64,000 nucleotides of DNA, from NCBI GenBank assembly GCA_036245805.1, contig BTRK01000005.1, positions 40,405,469 through 40,469,468 of the forward strand, given 5' to 3'. The notes under the pieces were generated by a model. The model made no database searches. It saw nothing but the letters and a program-made list of their open reading frames with translations, and was not told where the DNA came from. Source of the DNA: Pristionchus mayeri. Its lineage: Eukaryota; Nematoda; Chromadorea; Rhabditida; Neodiplogasteridae. Below, piece after piece: positions 32,901 to 43,077 of the stretch (position 1 is its first letter; the number at the start of each line of letters is the position of its first letter). Made by a program: the position numbers and the translations under genes.

Positions 32901-35900
32901 TGGGAAACCATTTCCACTATTGACTGCAAAAATTCCGGCAAAATCGCGGACCTAAAGCCGCGTCTGACCCAGCGCTAGAGCTTACGGCTGAGAATCGACA
33001 TCCATGTGATACATTGATTAAACAACAAAATCATGAATCTGACCCATCATATGACACAGTGCCACGGGATACAGTAGGTTTCGGTTACTGTAGGATTTTA
33101 GTATTGATATTTTACAACCATCCTCCGATGAAATCATAAACCTGACCCATCATCTGACCCACGGCTATGGGTTACGATAGCATTCGGTAACGGTAGGAGT
33201 ACGCTATTGGTGTTTTGCTTCGATCCTCTGTTGAAATCATGAGTCTGACACAAGATCTGACCCAACGCCAACTCGGGTTACGGTACGCAGACTGACAGAC
33301 CAACACCCTATTTTTGGTCGTAAAATTTTTTCTTCTGGAAATTTCTGGAATTTTTTTAGTGTAATGACCTTGTATTTTGAATGCACAGAAACTATTGAAA
33401 TCCCACTCGAAACAAACGCGCCAGACGAAAAAGCTTTCAATTTATAGTAAATGTTGCAACTAGTGGGCAACTACGCCCATCTCGTTATGAGTGTATTCCA
33501 GGAAGAAGTGGGAAACCATTTCCACTATTGACTGCAAAAATTCCGGCAAAATCGCGGACCTAAAGCCGCGTCTGACCCAGCGCTAGAGCTTACGGCTGAG
33601 AATCGACATCCATGTGATACATTGATTAAACAACAAAATCATGAATCTGACCCATCATATGACACAGTGCCACGGGATACAGTAGGTTTCGGTTACTGTA
33701 GGATTTTAGCATTGATATTTTACAACCATCCTCCGATGAAATCATAAACCTGACCCATCATCTGACCCACGGCTATGGGTTACGATAGCATTCGGTTACG
33801 GTAGGAGTACGCTATTGGTGTTTTGCTTCGATCCTCTGTTGAAATCATGAGTCTGACACAAGATCTGACCCAACGCCAACTCGGGTTACGGTACGCAGAC
33901 TGACAGACCAACACCCTATTTTTGGTCGTAAAAAATTTTTTTCTGGAAATTTCTGGAATTTTTTTAGTGTAATGACCTTGTATTTTGAATGCACAGAAAC
34001 TATTAAAATCCCACTCGAAACAAACGCGCCAGACAAAAAAGCGTTCAGTTTATGGTAAGGTATGCAACTAGTGGGCAACTACGCCCATCTCGTTATGAGT
34101 GTATTCCAGGAAGAAGTGGGAAACCATTTCCCCTAGTGACTGCAAAAATGCCGGCAAAATCGCGGACCTAAAGCCGCGTCTGACCCAGCGCTAGAGCTTA
34201 CGGCTGAGAATCGACATCCATGTGATACATTGATTAAACAACAAAATCATGAATCTGACCCATCATATGACACAGTGCCACGGGATACGGTAGGTTTCGG
34301 TTACTGTAGGATTTTAGTATTGATGTTTTGCAACCATCCTCCGATGAAATCATAAACCTGACCCAGCGTCTGACCCACGGCTACGGGTTACGATAGCATT
34401 CGGTTACGGTAGGAGTACGGTATTGGTGTTTTGCTTCGATCATCTGTTGAAATCATGAGTCTGACACAAGATCTGACCCAACGCCAACTCGGGTTACGGT
34501 ACGCAGACTGACAGACCAACACCCTATTTTTGGTCGTAAAAAATTTTTTTCTGGAAATTTCTGGAATTTTTTTAGTGTAATGACCTTGTATTTTGAATGC
34601 ACAGAAACTATTAAAATCCCACTCGAAACAAACGCGCCAGACAAAAAAGCGTTCAGTTTATGGTAAGGTATGCAACTAGTGGGCAACTACGCCCATCTCG
34701 TTATGAGTGTATTCCAGGAAGAAGTGGGAAACCATTTCCCCTAGTGACTGCAAAAATGCCGGCAAAATCGCGGACCTAAAGCCGCGTCTGACCCAGCGCT
34801 AGAGCTTACGGCTGAGAATCGACATCCATGTGATACATTGATTAAACAACAAAATCATGAATCTGACCCATCATATGACACAGTGCCACGGGATACGGTA
34901 GGTTTCGGTTACTGTAGGATTTTAGTATTGATGTTTTGCAACCATCCTCCGATGAAATCATAAACCTGACCCAGCGTCTGACCCACGGCTACGGGTTACG
35001 ATAGCATTCGGTTACGGTAGGAGTACGGTATTGGTGTTTTGCTTCGATCATCTGTTGAAATCATGAGTCTGACACAAGATCTGACCCAACGCCAACTCGG
35101 GTTACGGTACGCAGACTGACAGACCAACACCCTATTTTTGGTCGTAAAAAATTTTTTTCTGGAAATTTCTGGAATTTTTTTAGTGTAATGACCTTGTATT
35201 TTGAATGCACAGAAACTATTAAAATCCCACTCGAAACAAACGCGCCAGACAAAAAAGCGTTCAGTTTATGGTAAGGTATGCAACTAGTGGGCAACTACGC
35301 CCATCTCGTTATGAGTGTATTCCAGGAAGAAGTGGGAAACCATTTCCCCTAGTGACTGCAAAAATGCCGGCAAAATCGCGGACCTAAAGCCGCGTCTGAC
35401 CCAGCGCTAGAGCTTACGGCTGAGAATCGACATCCATGTGATACATTGATTAAACAACAAAATCATGAATCTGACCCATCATATGACACAGTGCCACGGG
35501 ATACGGTAGGTTTCGGTTACTGTAGGATTTTAGTATTGATGTTTTGCAACCATCCTCCGATGAAATCATAAACCTGACCCAGCGTCTGACCCACGGCTAC
35601 GGGTTACGATAGCATTCGGTTACGGTAGGAGTACGGTATTGGTGTTTTGCTTAGATCATCTGTTGAAATCATGAGTCTGACACAAGATCTGACCCAACGC
35701 CAACTCGGGTTACGGTACGCAGACTGACAGACCAACACCCTATTTTTGGTCGTAAAATTTTTTCTTCTGGAAATTTCTGGAATTTTTTTAGTGTAAAGAC
35801 CTTGTATTTTGAATGCACAGAAACTATTAAAATCCCACTCGAAACAAACGCGCCAGACAAAAAAGCGTTCAGTTTATGGTAAGGTAGCGTTCAGTTTACG

Positions 35901-36399
35901 GCTAAATGTTGTGTTACCCACCTCGAGTTAGAAACCGTTGATCGTCTATTTGGCAATTTGAGATTTGAACGATTTTTCGATTTGAACGATTATTTTATGT
36001 AAGATGTAAGTATACTTCTTCTTTAATATTCTGCAATAAAATTCCCTGCAACGCACCTGCATGATACCAAAATATATTTATTTTTCGTACTGAAATTGAT
36101 TTTTCTGCGCCAATTTTTTTGGTTTGCATCCAATCAAAAAGTGGTCAACATTAAAGTTGATCGCCGTATTTTTCCGCGCATTTTGCGCACCGTTCCATCC
36201 CTGTAGCTCATTTGTGAGCTGATATACAATATAGCCGGTTTTGGAACCGGGAAATACCTATCATCCGGCTCTGGGACAAATGACCTTGTTCATTCGTAAT
36301 CTTGTCCCTAGGCTAACTTAACATTATAATTTGATCGATTTTAAATGGGTTTGAAAAAAATTGTTCGTGGCTTCCTCCACTGATTGGTGATACATGTGA
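29993..36399. mobile_element. Inverted-repeat element B with satellite core (6407 bp)
   Basis: Ends TCACAGGTATCAC and complement (GTGATACATGTGA), flanked by TATA at 29989-29992 and 36400-36403, consistent with a TA or TATA target duplication. Inverted arms run about 29993-30490 and 35905-36399 and share ATCGATCAAATTATAATG, CAAGATTACGAATGAACAAG, CGGCGATCAACTTTA and ACGATCAACGGTTTCTAACT. Inside are about 550 bp of unpaired left DNA and eight 608-bp satellite units. No transposase was found, so it would be nonautonomous. Confidence 0.8.
31042..35886. repeat. Satellite array, eight units of 608 bp
   Basis: The anchor AACTAGTGGGCAACTACG starts at 31042, 31634, 32242, 32850, 33458, 34066, 34674 and 35282. 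After a diverged first unit (592 bp) the spacing is exactly 608 bp. Units 2-4 are nearly identical to each other, units 5-7 form a second near-identical block, and unit 8 is mixed. Each unit holds three diverged subrepeats of about 120 bp built on AAATCATGA, TCTGACCCA and GGTTACGGTAGG phrases. A 77-codon minus-strand frame recurs in each unit but has no recognised family and looks incidental. Confidence 0.93.
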
Positions 36400-36946
36400 T
36401 ATAGTAATGCTGAAAGAGCTCGACGAGGCAAGCATTTTTACTGTTAGAAGTGAAACGCTACCTCATCTGGGAAAAAAACCTATCGACATTTCAATTATCA
36501 AATTGGTCGCCCTAAAAATGTTACATGCGAGGCGCACTTTTAAGTATGTTCATTAAATTTCTCGTGAAAAGTTACCCCTAAATACAAATTTCGGCGCAAA
36601 ATAGGGCGCATGCGAGGGTTTTTCCAAATTGCGGAAAAGTGCTCAATTGTTAGGAATTTCAGGTTTTTCGTTTCTATCGTCTCCATTTTCACTATTTCGA
36701 AGAAGAGTTGACAAAAAAAGTTTCAAGATTGGGGAATGTGAATTATAAACGAAAAGTCCGCGTTTGAATCGTTCGAAAAATATCGGTTTTCGAATTCTCG
36801 ATTTTGCTCAAATTTGGGCATCTAAAAGAGTGGATTTTCGAATATGTGAAGGTGCTTATTCCGCATGAAGTAAATACTACTTCCACATAAATAAGATAAT
36901 GTACATATAAGCTTCTATGTGCACTTCTAAGTTCGGGTTTTTTACA

Positions 36947-37699
36947 TTCGGCTTGTTTAATCTGTCAGAAATGTGCGAGAAAAGTTGCGTAAACAGTTGC
37001 GTAAAAAGTTCGCGAACTTCTGATTCTCTCCTGTTCGTGTACTCTCTCTCTTTCTCTAACCAGTTCGTCGAAAAGTTCGTGAACTTTTCAAGGAGCTGCG
37101 TGAAAAGTTAGAGAAAGGCGAGAGAGCACGCGTTGTCGAGAGAGGGAAAAGGAAGTAAACAATCACTGCTTCCTTTTCCCTCTCTCAAGAATGCGTGCTC
37201 TCTCGCCTTTCTCTAACTTTTCACGCAGCTCCTTGAAAAGTTCGTTAAAAACCGGCATTAATTCGTTCGAAATTCGTACTTTTCTTTTGTTTTACTTATT
37301 TTTATCAATTATTTTTGCTCTTAACTTATGACTGCGTATAAGAACAACCTTCCCTCTGATGGAATAGCTTGACATTACAGGGTGGAGAAAGTGGTGACCC
37401 ATTTTCGAAAAAAATACTTCAACCGTGTTTACTTTCACTACGCTGTATTCTGAAGCTATTCCAGCTAAGGGAAGGTTGTCATTATAAGAAATCATAAGTT
37501 AAAAGCAAAAATAGTTTATAAAAGTAAGTAAAACAAAAGAAAAGTATGATTTTCGAACACAGTTCGTCGAAAAGTTCGTGAACTTTTCATCGACCTGGTT
37601 AGAGAAAGAGAGAGAGCATGCGAAATGGAGAGAATCAGAAGTTCGCGAACTTTTTACGCAACTTTTTCTCGCACATTTCTGACAGATTAAACAGGCCGA
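36947..37699. mobile_element. Palindromic element A2, nested in X1 (about 753 bp)
   Basis: Second copy of the A1 family, with ends TTCGGCTTGTTTAATCTGTC and complement and the same GAGAGAGCACGCG blocks. The X1 arm reads GGTTTTTTACAT before it and TTGAAAATTTC after it; X2 has uninterrupted GTTTTTGACATTGAACATTG at the same place, which proves insertion. I cannot assign a clean duplication here because the right end appears to have lost a base. Confidence 0.83.
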
Positions 37700-38007
37700 T
37701 TGAAAATTTCAAAAATAGTACAATCGACCAAAATTGTACGATTGAATTCGACTGAAATCAAGTCAATTTGGTGATTTCACACTACAATGTAATTTATAAT
37801 GTAAAACCAAAGCAGCAGAAAGGACGGATATCTTATTTCGGGAAAAAAAATGACTCAAATTCTCGATTTTCCCAATGTTTACCCACTGAAATTTCTGCTA
37901 TTTCGCTCTGATACATATTGCTATTTATAGTGAGCTATATGAGAGTAGTAGATTACGATTTTACGATTTTAACACATTTATCTAGAGGTCATTAGATTCT
38001 CGGGAGA

Positions 38008-39936
38008 TCAGGCGAGAGCTCTGATGTGCATGGTGTTCCAGTTAGAGCTTCGTGCTTGATTGAGAAAATTTGGGCCTGTTGCTTTGCGGAAAGAGTCGCT
38101 CCATCTCGTGATTGGGCGGCCGCGGCTCCTCTTACTCCGCGGAATCCATTCGATCACAGATCGGCTCCACTTCCGGCAATCATCATTCGCGATCTTATGC
38201 AACCAAAACCATTTCCTTTTCTGAGCAGTGCGAACGAAGTCCTGAACTCTAGTTGAATCTCGCAACCTCTCATTAGATACATGATCGAGCACAGTACAGC
38301 CAACCATCCAACGTTCCATTTTTCTTTGAGCCACCGATAATCGATTCATTTGTGCTTTGGTCAGCGCCCAACATTCACAACCGTAAACCACAGCGGGAAG
38401 TATGCAGCCGTTGAAAAGCCGACGTTTATGCGCCATTGGAATACCCTTGTTGATAAGAAAAGTGCGGTGTTTGTGGAAAGCACCAAAACCAGCTTGAATG
38501 CGTCGGGTGATTTCACAGTCATCATTTCCGCTGACTGCGATTGCGCTTCCCAAGTAGACCACCGTATCTTGCAATTTTACTACTTTTCCTCCTATTCTTA
38601 CATCCCTTGGATCAGGCTTGGAACTCATTCCGACAGTTTTATCGCCATTGAGACCCAATCCCACTGTAGCAAGTACACGCTCTAATTCCCTTCCCATCGT
38701 CTGAATCTGTCGTTCATCGTGAGAAATGAGAACGGCATCATCAGCAAAAAGAATATGGGACAGAAACCGACCATTGATACTTACTCCCTTATTTGCCCAA
38801 TTTAGCCGACGGAGTGCCATATCTAGAACCGCAGTGAATAGCCTAGGTGACAAACAATCACCTTGTCGCACACCCCTTCCCACCTTTATGTTGACCTCCT
38901 TGCCATTAACCACCACCACATTTCTACTTTCCTGGGAAAGGCTTGCGAGGAAAGAAACGACTTCCGAGGGAATCCCTTCTAACTCTATCGCCTTGAACAC
39001 CGCTTCCGTGTATACACTGTCAAAGGCCTTCGAAATGTCTACAAAAAGCAGATAGATCGGCAGCCTATAGTCGACACAGTGAGCAATGACAGACTTTAGA
39101 GTGTGGATAGCGTCAACTGTGGAATGACCACGTCTGAATCCCATTTGTTCCCAGCTTCTATTTCCATCCAGTACCGATCCATACCTCTTGTTGAGCAGCC
39201 CAGTTAGCGCTTTCTGCAAAACAGGAAGCAGACTAATAGGTCTGTAGTTTTTTGTAAGAGTTGGATCCCCAGATTTTGGTAGAAGAATTGTGCGAGAATC
39301 CCCAAATCCCAGAGGAATAGAACCCAAAATGATGTTGTTAAAGAGATTGGTGAGAGTGGGAACTAACTGATCTACCCCCACTCGGAGCATTTCACCTGTG
39401 ATACCATCCCTTCCCGGAGCTTTGCCTGATTTGAAATACCGAAGTATTTGAACGACTTCGGCTTCTACGATGGGAACGAAAGGATCCCTTGCTATCTCCT
39501 CGCGGTATCCAACCCCTCCATCCCCACTATAGAGAGCATTGTAGAAAGATTTGAATGCCTCCTCTATGCCCGTTTGAGTGAAGACTAAGTTCCCATTACC
39601 GTCCCTAATGCGTGAAATTCTATCCCTCCCAATTGCTAAATTTCTAGTTGCCCTTTTGTAACTTTTCCCAAGCGCAATGGCCTCGTCTACGTAGGAAAGG
39701 AGGGATTTATCCCGGTCGTTTTTAAACGACTCCCTAAGCGCCCTGTTGATAAGTAACCATTCCACTCGAGGAACCCCCACCGCGTCCATTTTTAGTTCCC
39801 TCCTACGAATCAACAAATCCCTGGTCTTTTGGGATAACCTACTGCCCGGCGGTCTGAACGATGTTGAAATTCTCCCCGCTTCTTGCACTGCCGAGACCAC
39901 GTTACCGTAATCCAAGCTCGCACCTCTGCGCTTCAA
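38008..39936 (-). CDS. Retrotransposon reverse transcriptase
   Basis: 642 codons without a stop. Landmarks, numbered from the open frame start: KAPGRDGI (172-179), LLPKSGDP then NYRPISLL (218-237), FVDISKAFDS with the first catalytic Asp (298-307), GVRQGD (355-360), FADD with the catalytic Asp pair (397-400), YLG (461-463), and a C-terminal GRPITRWSD typical of RTE. All polymerase catalytic residues are present. The codon at 39936 is TTG, not ATG, so this is not a real start: the frame continues upstream to about 39996, and fusion with the endonuclease frame needs only one base less in the G run at 39988-39984. Either a recent one-base insertion or a frameshift site separates them. Confidence 0.9.
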   Translation of the reverse strand: MKRRGASLDYGNVVSAVQEAGRISTSFRPPGSRLSQKTRDLLIRRRELKMDAVGVPRVEWLLINRALRESFKNDRDKSLLSYVDEAIALGKSYKRATRNLAIGRDRISRIRDGNGNLVFTQTGIEEAFKSFYNALYSGDGGVGYREEIARDPFVPIVEAEVVQILRYFKSGKAPGRDGITGEMLRVGVDQLVPTLTNLFNNIILGSIPLGFGDSRTILLPKSGDPTLTKNYRPISLLPVLQKALTGLLNKRYGSVLDGNRSWEQMGFRRGHSTVDAIHTLKSVIAHCVDYRLPIYLLFVDISKAFDSVYTEAVFKAIELEGIPSEVVSFLASLSQESRNVVVVNGKEVNIKVGRGVRQGDCLSPRLFTAVLDMALRRLNWANKGVSINGRFLSHILFADDAVLISHDERQIQTMGRELERVLATVGLGLNGDKTVGMSSKPDPRDVRIGGKVVKLQDTVVYLGSAIAVSGNDDCEITRRIQAGFGAFHKHRTFLINKGIPMAHKRRLFNGCILPAVVYGCECWALTKAQMNRLSVAQRKMERWMVGCTVLDHVSNERLRDSTRVQDFVRTAQKRKWFWLHKIANDDCRKWSRSVIEWIPRSKRSRGRPITRWSDSFRKATGPNFLNQARSSNWNTMHIRALA

Positions 39937-39955
39937 TTCTATGCCTAAGCTGAAT

Positions 39956-40789
39956 TTAAATAAATCGTTGTTGAGGTGCGAGTCCCCCTTGCCGGTCTAT
40001 TGCAACCACGACGAAATCTGAATGAGAATGATATGGTAGATCTAACCAATCGATGATCGGACGAGAAGTCGAACCGATTAACCACTCCCACATCCAGCAC
40101 CCTTTGGGAACAGAATGTAGTCTCTCGTTCTTAGTGCGCCCATTGGGTGAAACCCATGTGAATTTTCTAGTACCCAGTTTTTGAAAGAAACTGTTACCAA
40201 CCCGTAGTTGCAACCTCTCGCAGAGATCCACAACCATTTGGCCCTTTACATTTATATTCCCATATCCAAACTTCCCCACTGCACTTTCTCCTGGCTCGCA
40301 GTAACCCACTTTCCCATTGAAATCGCCCAGGATGACCTTATGCACGAATCGATACCGGTGACTGCCTGAGACTGGTCCGTTGAATCCTCTTTCAACCTCA
40401 TGGATGAAGTTACCGTACTCGACCACGTCATCGCAGGCGGGTGCGTAGATCTGGAATAAGCGAATCAGGGCCTTATCCGACACCGCTACACCAAGGAAAC
40501 AGATCCTGGGAGTTAGAACGCAAAATCCGACTACCTTCTGCTTTACCTCCCCACTCACGATGAAACCAACTCCAGCAGTACGGTTAGGAAGGCGCGATGA
40601 ATGATAGAGTCTTCCATTGCTCCACGTGAGATCCTTCTCTTCTTCTGTCGATCTTCGAACTTCAGAGAGTCCAACGATGTCCGCCTTGATCTTGCTTAGG
40701 GCGTTCTCCAATTCCACGATACGAGCATCCTTGCATAGCGTTAGGCAGTTGAGCGTAGCCAGCGATAAAACAGCCATGAGCATGGTCAT
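39956..40789 (-). CDS. Retrotransposon endonuclease domain
   Basis: Nicks target DNA for target-primed reverse transcription. I start at the Met at 40789-40787 because it lies inside the retrotransposon; the open frame extends to 40936, but codons before 40885 come from flanking X1 DNA. Motifs: LNCLTLCKDARIVELE (Asn), DIVGLSEVRR (Glu), QIYAP, VILGDFNGKVG, RKFTWVSPNG and HSDFVVV. The final motif is normally SDH, so the catalytic His appears replaced by Phe, and the IDY-like segment is poorly conserved; activity is doubtful. The frame ends at 39956, and the reverse transcriptase continues one base out of phase. Confidence 0.8.
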   Translation of the reverse strand: MTMLMAVLSLATLNCLTLCKDARIVELENALSKIKADIVGLSEVRRSTEEEKDLTWSNGRLYHSSRLPNRTAGVGFIVSGEVKQKVVGFCVLTPRICFLGVAVSDKALIRLFQIYAPACDDVVEYGNFIHEVERGFNGPVSGSHRYRFVHKVILGDFNGKVGYCEPGESAVGKFGYGNINVKGQMVVDLCERLQLRVGNSFFQKLGTRKFTWVSPNGRTKNERLHSVPKGCWMWEWLIGSTSRPIIDWLDLPYHSHSDFVVVAIDRQGGLAPQQRFI

Positions 40790-41915
40790 ACAATGCCACG
40801 GTGACCACTCCGGCTTGGCAAGGGATTCAAAAATGACGGAGCGCAAAGCGAACCGACCGGCAGGGAATTCAGCGCCGACTGAGAATAGATTAGTAACATT
40901 AAATAAAAATAAGTTCGACAGCTGCTCCACTTTCAATGGTTTTTTGGCTCCAATTTATTCAAAATCTAAATTGTCATAACAATTGATTGTGTATTTTCGT
41001 AATAATGTGCAGAATTTCCTGCATTGTTTTTGCATTATAAATTGCAGTGTGGTGTTAAATCACCAAATTGACTTGATTTCAGTCGATTTCAATCATAAAA
41101 TTTTGTTCAAGTGCCAATTTTCCAATGTTCAATGTCAAAAACCCGAACCTAGAAGTGCGCACAGAAGCGCATGTGCACATTTTCTTATTTACGTGGAAGT
41201 GTTCTTACTTCACGCGGAATGCGCATCTTCACATGTTTGAAAATCCACTTTCCGATGCCCAAATTTGAGCAAAATCGAGAATTCGGAAACCGATATTTTT
41301 CGAACGATTCAAACACGGATTTGTCGATTATAATTCACGTTTCCCGATCTTGAAACTTATTTTTTTGTCAACTCTGCTTCGAAATAGTGAAAATGGAGAC
41401 GATGCAAACGAAAACCCTGAAATTCCTAACAATTGTGCCCTTTTCCACTATTTTGGAAACCCCTCGTCTGCACCTTATTTTGCGCCGAAATTTGCATGTA
41501 GGAGTAACTTTACATGAGGAATTTAATGAACATACTTAAAAGTGCGCCTCGCATGTAACATTCTTAGGACGACCAATTTTATAATTGAAATGCCGATAAG
41601 TTTTTTCCCAGATGAGGTAGCGTTTCACTTCTAACAGTAAAAATGTTTATCTCGTCGAAATCTTTCAGAATAACTATACATTTATGGGGTTTGGGTGAGC
41701 CGTTCGAAAAATAGAAAAACCGACCACCCAAATTCAGCGCATCACACGAAATTAAGGGTTAGAGGTACGGCTTTATGAGGTGGATTTTCGAACTCTACGT
41801 GAAAAGTCGAACTCTACCCTAGGGGCATCTTAAAATAATCATTTTATTTTTCACTGTACGGCCTATAGGTGAAATTGCTCGGTTCTCTCAGATAGTCACT
41901 CATAAAACATCGCAG

Positions 41916-41969
41916 GACATCACCGCCTTGAACATAATGGACGTGCTCGACTCCGTACTGCTCCGGCCA
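41916..41969 (+). pseudogene. rpt-5: rpt-5 N-exon fragment
   Basis: After CATCGCAG reads DITALNIMDVLDSVLLRPE, matching VIAATNRVDVLDPALLRSG with several substitutions; the sensor Asn is retained but the donor is lost. X1 ends 14 bases upstream. Confidence 0.7.
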
Positions 41970-42166
41970 GAAAGACTATGTTAGAGTTGGTAAAAGGGGA
42001 GCGGTGCTATGGCATCAGAATTGTGCATAACTTAGGTAGCCTTACGGAACCCGATACCTCGTGATACCTTTACCGTAGTAAGTGAGGAAGCTCTTCTTCT
42101 AAACCTACGTCAGATGGTTATTTATTTACAAATATTTGTTTATTAGTATTATTATTATTATTGCCT

Positions 42167-42224
42167 GTCTTCACTCAGCTCGAGGGGACGAAGCGCACGC
42201 TGTAGCAAATCAATCAGCAGATTG
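42167..42224 (+). pseudogene. V segment copy 5
   Basis: Reads VFTQLEGTKRTL, stop, QINQQIG, up to GTGAGTGG. The acceptor CAG is mutated to CCT. TATTATTATTATTATTG precedes it. It follows the N fragment at 41916 by about 200 bases. Confidence 0.6.
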
Positions 42225-42926
42225 GTGAGTGGGGAATACAAAATATGAACGACAGAAAGCCGTGCCAACTCATATGCATTATTCCTCTTTTGAAAGCGCG
42301 ATTTTGATAAGGTCCTGATAATTGATTAGCTGATGGGCGAGTGGTGAAACAACATTACAATACTTTACTGAGCGTATTGTTGACAACTCATTATTGCCCC
42401 GAGGCGAAACATCGAGTTGCCAGTCTTCTGTAAATCATCGACTGTGATTGATCGCTTGATTTGTGAATGAGGAGCTAGCTATCGCAAACTTATTGAAAGT
42501 CTTGCTCAGCTCACTCTATTATTTCAGTGGTGAAGCATCGAAGTCGTGGAGGGTTGGAGCTGATGAATTATTTTTTTGCAAATGGAAAGGAAGGATACAT
42601 CAAGCGCCCTGACCTTTCCTATCTTATATGATAGTTGTGAAACGTAAAATTCGGGTGACAGCAGAAAGACGACTCTTGGAGGAAAGGAAGAATAAACTGC
42701 TTTGCTTTGGTGCCTTTGGTGTGATAAGAAATATTTCACCTTCACTTTGGCGCTTCAAACATCTGATAACTTTCTTACCTAGTCTTCATGCACTAATTGC
42801 TTTCTCGAAGATGCTTTTCCAAACAACTCAATTTTACTCCTTCGAAGTTGGCGTATCACTATTGTATTATTCATCCCTCAAATTTTATTTTCTAATTAAT
42901 TAAAGCGATATCACAACAATACTTTG
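42225..42926. repeat. Motif H cluster (4 copies)
   Basis: Copies near 42341 (GTGGTGAAACAAC), 42408 (CCGAGGCGAAACATCG), 42526 (TTTCAGTGGTGAAGCATCG) and 42631 (AGTTGTGAAACGTAAAATTC, extending to GGGTGACAG). Between them, GATTGATCGCTTGATTTGTGA near 42438 matches 15871, showing that this whole stretch duplicates 15800-16220. Confidence 0.6.
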
Positions 42927-42986
42927 GTGATCGCAACAACGAGCAGTGTTGACATGCTCGATCCCGCTCTGCTCCGATCCAGACAG
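42927..42986 (+). pseudogene. rpt-5: rpt-5 N exon, full length
   Basis: 60 bases reading VIATTSSVDMLDPALLRSRQ with an open frame. The Asn-Arg of ATNRVD is Ser-Ser here, so the sensor 1 residue is lost. The donor GT has become GC (CAGGCAAG), and no CAG acceptor precedes it. A V segment follows after 33 bases. Confidence 0.82.
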
Positions 42987-43019
42987 GCAAGACTATTTAT
43001 TGTATTGTTATTATTCCAG

Positions 43020-43077
43020 GTCCTCGCTCAGCTCGAGGAGACGAAGAGCACGCTGCAGCAGGTTCATCAACTGATTG
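43020..43077 (+). pseudogene. V segment copy 6, best preserved
   Basis: After TTATTCCAG, 58 bases read VLAQLEETKSTLQQVHQLIG with an open frame to a GTGAGTGG donor. It is separated from the N exon by 33 bases, as at 15300-15333 (34 bases). Both splice signals of V are intact. A degraded H motif follows at 43132. Confidence 0.7.

Larger units (their letters stand above)
37956..40885 (-). mobile_element. RTE-like non-LTR retrotransposon, 7-bp target duplication (2930 bp)
   Basis: Bounded by TAGATTA on both sides (37949-37955 and 40886-40892). X2 carries the same site once, uninterrupted, at 52254-52260 (TAATCTA on the plus strand). On the minus strand the 5' end is TTCTCAGTCGGCG and the 3' end is TTAAAATCGTAAAATCG, a short tandem tail instead of poly(A), as in RTE elements. 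It carries an endonuclease frame followed by a reverse transcriptase frame, offset by one base. The 5' end may be truncated, since the N terminus of the endonuclease is not clearly complete. Confidence 0.9.
29719..41901. mobile_element. Foldback element X1 carrying three nested insertions (12,183 bp)
   Basis: Termini GAGTGACTATC and complement, flanked by 4-bp ATAA at 29715-29718 and 41902-41905. Left arm pieces are 29719-29988 and 36404-36946 plus 37700-37948; the right arm is 40893-41901. Inserted are B (29993-36399), A2 (36947-37699) and an RTE-like retrotransposon (37956-40885). Subtracting them leaves about 2.1 kb, close to X2. The left terminus holds about 85 extra bases between AACTGA and TTCACCATAGG that include a second degenerate terminus. 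X1 lies just upstream of the acceptor of an N exon fragment at 41916. Confidence 0.85.

Noticed and set aside
32021..35860. A repeated 63-77 codon minus-strand frame in every satellite unit as a gene family
   Set aside because: It is a by-product of the 608-bp repeat; no family, splice or promoter context, and it changes length with single-base variants.
31042..35886. CRISPR array
   Set aside because: Units are 608 bp with no short repeat-spacer structure, and the genome is eukaryotic.
39934..39936. TTG at 39936 as start of the reverse transcriptase
   Set aside because: Not a normal eukaryotic start; the frame continues upstream and the domain is expected to be fused to the endonuclease.
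40790..40936. Upstream Met at 40936 as start of the endonuclease
   Set aside because: Codons before 40885 are X1 flank and target duplication, not retrotransposon sequence.
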